Source: Alopecurus myosuroides | Taxonomy: Eukaryota > Streptophyta > Magnoliopsida > Poales > Poaceae | Direction of reading: 5' to 3' | NCBI GenBank assembly: GCA_028641055.1 | Contig: CM054059.1 | Coordinates: 110,744,263-110,808,262, forward strand | Length of the DNA stretch: 64,000 nucleotides | In this document: positions 1 through 10,300 of the stretch, piece by piece | Layout of the letters: each line of letters begins with the position of its first letter | Position numbering within the stretch: position 1 is the stretch's first letter | Program-made: the position numbers and the translations under genes | Notes under the pieces: generated by a model | What the model saw: only the letters and a program-made list of their open reading frames with translations | The model's database searches: none | What the model was told of the DNA's origin: nothing

Positions 1-3000
1 GCTTCCATAGTTGACCTCGTTAAGATGGTCTGCTTGCAAGACTTCCAAGAAACAGCGCCACCACCAAGTGTAAATACATATCCACTCGTGGCCTTTATCT
101 CATCAGCGTCAGATATCCAATTTGAATCACTATAACCCTCAAGTACCCTTGGGTACCCAGAATAGTGAATCCCATAGCTCGCAGTGCCTTTCAAATAGCG
201 CATGATTCTCTCAAGAGCGCGCCAATGATCATCGCCCGGATTTGAAACAAATCGGCTAAGTTTGCTTACAGCATACGCGATGTCAGGCCTCGTCGCGCTA
301 GTTAAATACATAAGCGAGCCAATAATCTGAGAGTATCTAAGTTGATCCTTTGCAATTCTTTTATTTTTACGAAGTAGCACACTGGGATCATATGGAGTTG
401 GTGAAGGCTTGCAATCGCTATACCCAAAACGACTCAAGACCTTCTCAACATAGTGAGATTGAAGCAGTGTTATCCCACCATTGTCATCTCTCAGTAACTT
501 GATGTTAAGGATAACATCAGCAACTCCTAGATCTTTCATCTCAAAACAGTGAGATAGGAAACTCTTGACCTCTTCAATCACTTTGAGGTTAGTTCCAAAG
601 ATTAGTATGTCATCAACATACAAACAAAGAATGACACCTTCGCCCCCACCATGGCGATAGTACACACATTTGTCAGCTTCATTTACAGCAAAACCTGCTG
701 CAGTCAAAGTTCTTTCGAATTTCTCATGCCACTGCTTAGGCGCCTGTTTAAGGCCATATAAAGATTTCAGCAATTTGCACACCTTTCCTTCCTGACCATT
801 TACCACGAATCCATCTGGCTGGTCCATGTAAATTTCCTCTTCCATCTCCATTTAGGAAAGCGGTCTTAACATCCATTTGATGAACAAGAAGACCATGTGA
901 AGCAGCCAGCGAAAGTAGAACTCGAATGGTGGTCAGGCGTGCCACAGGTGAGTAAGTATCAAAGAAATCTTCACCTTTCTTTTGAGTATAACCCTTGGCC
1001 ACAAGCCGTGCCTTGTACTTCTCAATAGTACCATCAGGCCTAAGCTTCTTCTTGAACACCCACTTGCATCCTACAGGTTTGCACCCGTAAGGACGATCAG
1101 TGATTTCCCAAGTTCCATTAGCCAAAATGGAATCCATCTCACTACGGACGGCTTCCTTCCAATAGTCAGCATCTGGAGATGCATAGGCCTCTGAAATGGA
1201 ACTGGGAGTATCATCCACGAGGTATACAATGAAATCATTACCAAAGGACTTTGCAGTCCTCTGTCTCTTGCTTCTTTTGGGAGTTTCACTGTTGTCCTCC
1301 ATAGGATTTTCAACGTGTTCCATCGAAATGGTAGGTTCAGGAAGTGGAACTAATTCTTGACTTGATGAATTAGGAATCTCCTGATGTGACGAGGTAGACA
1401 TATCCTTCATAGGAAAAATGTCTTCGAAGAAAGTCGCATCATTTGACTCCATAATTGTACCAACACGCATGTCAGACATATCGGATTTTATGACCAAGAA
1501 TCTATAGCCAATGCTATGAAAAGCATATCCCAGAAAAACACAATCCACAGTGTTTGGTCCAACCTTACGCTTCTTAGGGAATGGAATATTGACTAACGCC
1601 AAACAACCCCAAGGTCGTAGGTAAGAGAGTTTTAATCTTTTCTTCTCCCATTCCTCAAATGGAGTTATCTCTTTGTCTTTTGTAGGGACTCGGTTTAGGA
1701 CATGACACGCAGTCAGAATAGTCTCCCCCCACCATGCCTTGGAAAGACCCGATGTATCTAACATGGCGTTAACCAAATCAGTTAGAGTACGATTCTTTCT
1801 CTCAGCCACCCCATTTGACTGAGGTGAATAAGGAGGCGTCCTCTCATGAATTATACCATGTTCCGCACAAAAGGAATCAAACTCGTTGGAAAAATACTCT
1901 CCACCCCGATCAGACCTTAGCCTCTTAATCTTTCGATCAAGTTGGTTTTCTGCTTCAGCTTTATAAATTTTGAAGAAACTCAAAGCTTCATCTTTTGATT
2001 TCAGAAGATACACATGACAATATCTGGTGGAGTCATCAATTAACGTCATGAAATATTTCTTTCCACCTTTTGTTAACACACCATTCATTTCACAGAGATC
2101 AGAATGTATGAGCTCTAGTGGTGCCAGATTTCTCGCCTCTGCAGTTTTATGGGACTTGCGAGGTTGCTTAGCTTGCACACACACTCGGCACTTAGAACCC
2201 TTAATAGGTGTGAAGTGGGGAATTAAGCTCAATTTGGATAGTCGTGTCATGCAGCTAAAACTGATGTGACAAAGACGTGAATGCCATAAATTTGATTCAT
2301 TGTTGCAAACATGGTTTACAACGTTATTACAGACATCAGTCAAAGACAAGCGAAACAAACCACTACATTCATATCCTTTACCAACAAAGGTTCCAAACTT
2401 GGACACTACAAATTTATTCGACTCAAAGACAAGCTTGTAGCCATCTCTACACAGAAGAGAACCGCTAACAAGATTCTTATTTATAGAGGGCACATAGTTC
2501 ACGTTCTTCAGTCGTACAGTCTTCCCCGAAGAGAACTTCAGATCGACCGTACCAACACCGCGAACAGAAGCATGTGAGCCGTTGCCCATCAGCACGGAAG
2601 AAGTTCCTGCTGCCTGATAAGAAGAGAACATGGAAATATCAGAACATACATGTACATTGGCGCCCGTATCAATCCACCAATCAGGAGAATGACATACTGA
2701 AAGAACAGTAGGAAATATACCGTACCCTGCGTCCTTCATCTCAGTATCACCAATGACAACATTGACGGTCTTGCCGCCTTTCCCATGTTGACGCTTGTCA
2801 AAGCGATTCGGGCAGTTGGGAGCCCAGTGTTCAGGATCACCGCAAACATGGCAGACTCCTTTCTTCTTCTCATACTTCTTCTCATACTTCTTCTTGAAGT
2901 TGGTAGAATGTGGTGTCTTGTTCTTCACATCAAACTTTCCTTTACCCTCAAACTTGTTCTTGTTTCTGAACTTGTGGGTTTGGAAGTTTCTCTTCTGTAC

Positions 3001-3594
3001 CAGGTTGGCACTAGAACTTCCATCAGCACCTCGAGCACGTGTGTCCTTTGCTCTTGCCTTTTCTTCGACATCAAGAGTCCCGATGAGATTAGAGACAGAA
3101 AACTCCTGTCTCTTGTGCTTCAGAGACGTAGCAAAGCTCCTCCATGAGGCAGGAAGTTTGGCAATGATGCCTCCGGCAATAAACTTGTCCGGTAACACAC
3201 AAGTGAAGTGCTCAAGTTCTTTGGCGAGTGACTGAATCTCATGAGCCTGCTCAACCACGGAGCGCTCATCAGTCATCCTGTAGTCATAGAATTGCTCCAT
3301 GACATACAGTTCAGTGCCAGCATCTGCGGTACCAAATTTTGCCTCAAGTGCATCCCACATATCCTTGCCATTGTCAAATGACGCATAAGCATCAACAATG
3401 ATATCTCCAAGAACACTGATCAGAGCAAGCTTAAAGAGGGTATTCATTTTCTCATAGTTTGCCTCCTGTTGAGGGTCAAGATCACCCGTAGGCTTGCCAA
3501 GAGTGGCGTCATAGCAGTTCATGGATTGAAACCAGAGAACTGCTCTCACGCGCCATCTCTTATAATTGGCGCCCTCAAACACAGGTGGCCTCAT
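1..3594 (-). pseudogene. copia gag-pol polyprotein, one frameshift, 3' end outside window
   Basis: A single long frame carries gag, then a CCHC zinc knuckle (CHVCGDPEHWAPNC, about 2815-2856), the aspartic protease signature WWIDTGA (DTGA at 2659-2670), an HHCC/DDE integrase (HSDLCEMN near 2100, DRGGEY, then SPQSNGVAERKN) and the start of RT. At about 845 the frame is broken just after TAFLNG, consistent with one missing base. From there to base 1 a second frame is open and continues RT, including the catalytic YVDD (609-620), and RNase H (to [12 protein letters not shown] at the edge). I chose the Met at 3594 as the latest plausible gag start. The frame is open up to 3810, but that stretch reads as leader. 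Apart from the frameshift the enzyme motifs look intact, so the insertion is probably fairly young. Confidence 0.9.
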
Positions 3595-3829
3595 AGACGC
3601 AGCAAATCCAGGTGGGGTAAATTGCCTATAATAAGGTTTTTGGATTGATGGAAATATGAGCAATTTACCACATAATTTAATTACTAGAAACAGTAGGTAA
3701 AGCAGAACTACAATTGCAATAGTCAAAGTATTCATTTGAATTTTCGGAGAGTAGACAAAGGGCATGCATAGTTTAATCATATGAATTTCGAGAGAGTAGG
3801 CAACAGGCATACATAGGTAGGATACAGTT

Positions 3830-4175
3830 TCGGAGGCCTACTGTCCCGACCGGCGGTGCACGCCAGGATGGGGAAGACTTGAGAGAGAGAGAGAGAGGCT
3901 CTCGGCTCGAGGCATTCCCGCAACCCGCGGCGCGCGCGTCGTGGCGGGCGGCGGCGGAGGAGGAGCGCGCGTGTAGTCATCTCTTTCTCATGCTCATACA
4001 ACAAGTGGAAAGCCCTCCCTTATAAACAGGTAAAACTTCCACTCAACTAGCAATGTGGGACTAAACATTTGTCCCACCTCTTGCCATGCACGAATGGGCC
4101 AAGTGGGCCTCTAGGATTTATTAGGAATTTCTGGAATATTAAATGGGCTGGTTTATTTGGGCCAAAATTCCAACA
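3830..4175 (-). repeat. copia 5' LTR (inner border approximate)
   Basis: The outer end is clear: on the minus strand it starts TGTTGGAATTTTGGCC at 4175. A TATA-like TTATAAG lies at about 4018-4025, a plausible element promoter. A GA-dinucleotide run (about 3880-3896) and a GC-rich stretch follow. The inner border with the leader could not be fixed because no clear primer binding site was seen. Confidence 0.65.
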
Positions 4176-4348
4176 CAAACTATGTATTTCGTACAGTTTT
4201 GAACCAATATGAGGTTAATATTATTTTAAGAGTCCTGGTCGACGGTTCATCAGGCCTTCCAAAAATATTTTTATGAGCAGCTAGCTGTAAAATCGTATCA
4301 GGATGCCTGAATGGTGGAACTTAATCAATGAGCGACTGCATTTATAAT
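4176..4348 (-). other. residual 3' flank of the decarboxylase gene
   Basis: This is the 173 bp between the decarboxylase stop codon and the copia LTR. It is AT-rich with no open frame. I do not see a canonical AATAAA on the minus strand, so the mRNA may end at a variant signal here or run into the LTR. Confidence 0.5.
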
Positions 4349-7300
4349 CTACAAACTTCCTAAGAGCTTGCTGGCCTCATCTTGCAAAAGCTTCCAAGCG
4401 GCATCCACATGATGCTCCTCGGTCAGCGGTGCTCCAACAGCAAATCTCAAGACAAATTTGTCAGAAAGAACCTGTTGAAAAAGAAAGTGCCGCAAAGAAA
4501 ATCAGTGGATATTTATGCTTCATGAATAGTTATTGAGATTATGAAGGATCTGCTAATAACCAACCGTGTGTGATATGAAAATCTTCCCACTTGAGTTAGA
4601 GGTATCCATTAGGCTGTAATTAAGCTTACGGCCATCATCATCCTCGGAAGTTGGGGGAAGAAGGCGGAAACAAACAAGGGAAAAGTTCCTTGGAGTTACT
4701 ACCTAAATTAGTGAAGTAAATAAGATCTCTGTAAAATAGAGATTTCCAATAGAAGAAGAAAACATGATGTTCTTTCGGACTACAGCCAACAGAGAGTTTC
4801 GTAGTATCATTAAATAGATGTACAAATTGGTTTATTTTCTCCTTACCTCAAATCTTGAATCAGATAATACAAGTTGTTCAAAATGTTTAGCCAACTGTAT
4901 GTGCTTTCTGATATAACTCTGCAGGTTTTCCACGCCATAAAGCCTCAATACCATCCATAGCTTGAGTGATCTAAAAGTAATACTCCACTGGGTAAGAGAA
5001 AGCAATGCAATTGACATACAATATGAACTGCCGCTTAACAATAGTGGGACGAGTCATGCTGTCATAGTGACTGCACTTGGAAAACTAGATGTTAACACAT
5101 TGATATATGGTGCTGAGCAACATTAAAATTGTAGGATTATTTTTCTATAATGGACATATGGGTTCATGTTCTTTCAAAAAATATGTATGGCCTCAAACTT
5201 GATCCTGCAATTGCAAGAAAGGTAAATGTAGTAAAAGAAAATTACAATTTGGTCTCCAATAGAAACGATGGTATTGAATAATGGGCTGGCCCACCTAATA
5301 GAAACTGCTCAGATCTCTTTTGATGGCACGCCGTGCAACGATCCAATACCACACGGGATACAAGTATTCTTTCGTTGCTTGGTGATTTTTTTTAATCATT
5401 TGACTACATTTTTATTAACACTCATGATTTACTTAGGAATCCAGAAATATTGCACACACTTCATCTTAGTAAAAGATTCATCCCACAAAGAAAAATTAAC
5501 TAGAATTTATTGAAATATTAACTTTATGTTGCATTCCTTGTCATCCACTATGCCGAGGCCGGTGTGATCATTTTGTATTGAGTAATAAAATCCACCCTTT
5601 GTCAACAAAAAAAAGGTTGCATTCCTTGTAAATTTTTAAGTACTAAACTGTATGCAAGAGATAAATAGTACACTTCATAAATGGTAATACAATTGCCAGG
5701 AGGACTTCACCTAAAACGACGGCCAAGTGGAATTTGCCAATCCTTGAAGTCAACAACAGAATTTGCTTGGGAAGCCTAAAAAACTTAAACAGTTATAGCA
5801 CCACCAATTGAAAAATGATTTTACAAAAAACTCATAAATATAGTTTTTACTTTTACATTTATTAATTCGATTGCAAGCATGCAAACCTTTTCATTATTCT
5901 TTCAATACAATCATTACGTTCTCTTGAAAATATATACTTCAGTTTGACCAATCAATTGATTAAAACTGTAGCGAATATTTATGTATCACATTACTACAAA
6001 TAAGGTAAAAATATTGAAAATTCCAGTGAAGTTATTGAAAAAAAATTACTCCGAAGATGTTTCCCACAACGGTGCGACCTGACGAGAGCTTGTGATTGGC
6101 CATATTTTACTCTTTTCTCTTGCTTCATTTCAAAAATTGTCAAGTACAACTTCTAACAACATAGAAGTGTAGATAAAGGGAAAAAAAGAGAACTCAAAGT
6201 GGCATATTCCCACTAGGAAAAAATCTCCCAGTATCTAATAGGATTTTTGGTTCCAACCATAATAACTAAATGTTTAACACTAGAATTTGGAAAATGGGGA
6301 ATCAGATGAAATAACATGGATTCACAACCAATAGAAACTAAATATTTTCAAAAAAGTAGATTAATCCATACCATGAACAATAATGAAAATATCCCAAGAA
6401 AAAAGAGAGAAGGGAAGGATATATCGTAACCTTATTCTTAAGATACTCTGGGTTTGTAGATAATGCTTCTATGAGATAACTCTTGTCCTGTTTTTTATAT
6501 GTGATGTCAGTTTGTGTATTTGGCAATATTGGAATAGTATCAATTTAATATGCATAGAAAAAATAAGTAAAGCAATATTCCAGATGTGTAAAACATGGCA
6601 TTCCAATTGGAGCGTTATCACATGGCGTACCTTAACCCATAACAAGGAACAATCGAAGTTTGTGAGAAACCATTTGTGTGCATTCATATTGAATGAATTA
6701 GCTTCCTCTATCCCATCAAGGTGATGTCGGTACTCTGGGCATATACAAGCACTTCCAGCATATGCAGCATCAATGTGGAACCACATGTCATGGGCCTAAC
6801 AAAAAAAAAAGCAAACATCAATGTACATCCATCATTACATTTAAATATCTATATGCATAACTTGCACAAGTCATATACAAAATAAGATACTCCCCCAGTC
6901 CCAAAATATGAGGCACACGACGTACAAGTTTGGCCATGATTTATACTTATAATATGTTCACAAAATTATTTTAATGATATACAAAATGAAAGAATTTTAC
7001 AATAATCCAGTATATATTAGTGGTCAAGTCGATCATCAAAAACCAATATAAAAATAGTATGCCCTATATTTTGGGATGGAGGGAGTAGTTAATAACAATC
7101 GGAATGTACTACCAACATTCCAAACACATTCCCCATAAAAGATCCCCAAGATAGGAATTTGTTCCCATTAGTGACCTGATCGAAACCTATTTTTTTCTCA
7201 AATACAAATTTGGATTACTTAGGACTAAGTATGGAAAATAAAATAAATTCAGTTATATAAAAAGATTGGTCTTAGAAGTTCTGGCCCCATCTACAAAAAA

Positions 7301-10300
7301 ATTGGGACCGTTATTAACTGATCAGTACCCATCAAGGTGCAAAACTTGTTCCTCAAAAGTGAACATAATAAGTAGATCTTCAACATGGAGCAATACAATC
7401 CAGTTCAACATTCTATTAGAAAATACCTTTAGAGAAGATAGAATTACAGAATATTTGATACATAGAATATTTTGTTATACTGATTGTGATAATTTCCTAA
7501 TTATCACAACCAACGGGCTCAAATACCTGTGCTATCTTTCCTAGTTTATGCAAGGGGTCCACGGCCGATGAAGATGTTGTGCCTACCTGAAACAAATAAA
7601 TTCTTTAGAAAATAAACATGGATAAAAAATGTACTAATAAGCAGATGAAAAGATAAGCATAACTATCAAACGTAAGAAAATGTCATTCAGGTAACTGATT
7701 TTTGTAACGTTCGTCATGTTATTGTTTATGCATATGTGGATTTGCCCAAACTTATCCAATTTTTTTCTCACGCCACAGCACGCTCTAAGGGCCCTGTCTT
7801 AGCACCACGTGTGAGGGGCACTGCTGGCCCCATTAACTTTAACACACACAAGAAGAAGCTGGTTGCCACGTCATAGAACGAGAGCAGAGAGAGGGCAAGC
7901 CACCTCAAGATCAAATTTCCCACTTATGATGTGAAAATGGACAAGCTGCACTCGTTGAGCAGGTGCGTAAAACAATCCAGGCTAGAATGGAGTGGAGCAT
8001 GACAAGAAGTGAAGACTTGAATGGCCATGTGCCACATGACCGAACAGGTAACCATTGGTACCATTATTTGGCACAAGAATGGCTAGCTAGCACATGATGA
8101 CTTCACCAGGCTCATTGTCAATTGCTTCAATTCGGTCCAGCCTCGCACAACAATCACATACAGTAGTAGAGAATATCAGGAAAATTTCTCACTATTATGG
8201 CGCGTTGAGAATCATGCATGTCCAGACGAGAAAGACTGGGATTTCTTCACCAACGGTCTACAAATACCGCATAAAGCTCAGTTGGTGAGTGGTGGGCTCA
8301 GCTCACGGTGATGGGTGAAAACACTAATGTTTTCATATCCACTACTGCGACATATATGGTAAAAATGGCCTAGTTCAAATTCAGGGAAGATTTGTTATAG
8401 AACATTCAGAAGCCTCACAAGTAATCAGTAGTAATAGGGAATGGGTTGGTCTATATCTAACGCAAAATGCAAAGATCTAATTCAATCTTATTTACAAGAC
8501 ACAAAGAACACAACTAGTAAATGGGATTGAATTAATCATGAAACTTTGCAAGGATGTAGAACATGCATTTTAGTAGAGATGCACATTATTGAGATTATTT
8601 CAAACTTATACGTATGATTCTCATGCAATCTATAACTTTGAGGAGAGTTTTCACATAATATTTCTCCATTCATCCCCAACACCCCCCCCCCCCCCCCCCC
8701 AATCACTCCCGCACACACAGACGGCACCATGTGCAAGTACACAAGAATTAATCAAGATCAGAATAATTCAAGGCTACACACTGTTGAGACAGGTTTTTAT
8801 ACATAAATAATTAAATATAGCTATCGTAATTTTGCATAAAGATAGTTGGACGTCAGACTAGTATCAGGATCTTGAACTTTCAGGTACATTTTTCTGAACA
8901 TTCAGTAATATTAACTCAAGTAGTTATTTAATATAGTATAGTAAATCATGTCGAGACTTCAATGTTGAAATTCATGCAAGTTTTCATCAACTCTAAGAAT
9001 TTTGCATACAAACAAATAACATCTTATTGCTTACTGTTCCACAGATGAAGAATGGTATCAACCCAGATGACAAGTCAATGGAAATGGCTTCGCTAACTGC
9101 TTCAGGTGCAACAGCATAACTGTTACTATAGTCAGCCTTCACAACTCTGATGTTCTCTGGGAAAATTCCTGCAATCTATAAACAGAAGAATTTAGCTCAC
9201 GTCAAAACAGAATAAAAAGTACAAGAACATAATACACATTATCTAAATACTTAATTGACATTCATTGAAAAACATCAAATCCAAAGAAGAGACAAAGACA
9301 GTTAATTTATTCATAACAAAAGATAAGTAGAAATCATTCTAGTGAGACTTGAGTTGGAATATATATGCATACCTGGCATGCCTTTTGCAGAGAAGAATGT
9401 GTCTGATCAGATGCATAAACTACTAATTTTTCAAGGGATTTTTTCCCATGCTTTTCTAAAGTTCTATCTCGTGCAGCCAATAGTACAACAAGGACTGCTT
9501 CACTGGCGCTACCCTGGATTACTCCTCCACCAAGCTCTGAAAAGAGTGGCAGGGTAGAGAAAATCAGAAGCGTTACTTTAGCTCAGGATATGCACATAAT
9601 ATATAAAAGATAACAACTATGTGTACCATTCTATTAAAACGGAATCTATAAACTAGATGTCTCGGATCAAGGATAGTCCAAACACAGTCTGTATCAAACT
9701 ATTTTGATTCCGGTCCTCATAGGAAACTAATCGGGCGGTAGAATATAATGCTGGTACCATAGTTCAAACCATACAACATTCGGAGCCATGATTCCTGAGG
9801 CCAGATCATATTCATGATACCATTATAACAATCTTGATAATGTTGCACCACATGGGTACGCGATTATGCGATTGCTAATGGTACAACTTGATAAGTATAA
9901 CAGTCGTTCAGTAATGCAGATTTTCCTAGGGTGTATACCATAAACTGTTCAAAATTATGAGTGTGAAAAAACATATAATTGTGTGAAAAAAATGTCGCTA
10001 GATTTTTTCATGTTTTATAACATATTTTATAGCATAGTACTCCCTCCGTTCCTAAATATGTTTTAACCATTTTCCACATTCACACATGTAGACATGTATC
10101 TAGACAACTTTTATTGTACATGTTCACTCATATTAGTACGCATCAAAGTTTTAAATAGCGGGCTATTGCATATAGCCCTGGCGATTTCAGAAGCTATGAA
10201 AGGCTATAGCCGGGCTATAACCATAGAGCCGTTTTGCTAAAATATTGAAAAATTAGTAAAATTTAGACAACACATAATCATTTCGATAGTATTATTCGCA

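Larger units (their letters stand above)
1..4175 (-). mobile_element. Ty1/copia LTR retrotransposon, 5' portion, cut by window edge
   Basis: The element reads leftward. Its 5' LTR begins with TGTTGG at 4175 on the minus strand, followed by a leader, gag, protease, integrase, reverse transcriptase and part of RNase H, in the order diagnostic of Ty1/copia (integrase before RT). The 3' end and 3' LTR lie outside the window, so neither the target duplication nor the LTR age can be read. The five bases after the LTR are CAAAC, the candidate duplication. The insertion lies 174 bp past the stop codon of the decarboxylase gene and points the same way as that gene. I could not find a standard initiator-Met primer binding site in the leader. 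Confidence 0.93.

Noticed and set aside
748..3810. Treating the whole 1020-residue copia frame as one protein from 3810
   Set aside because: The first ~70 residues read as leader without gag similarity, and the last ~15 follow a frameshift. True pol continues in another frame to base 1.
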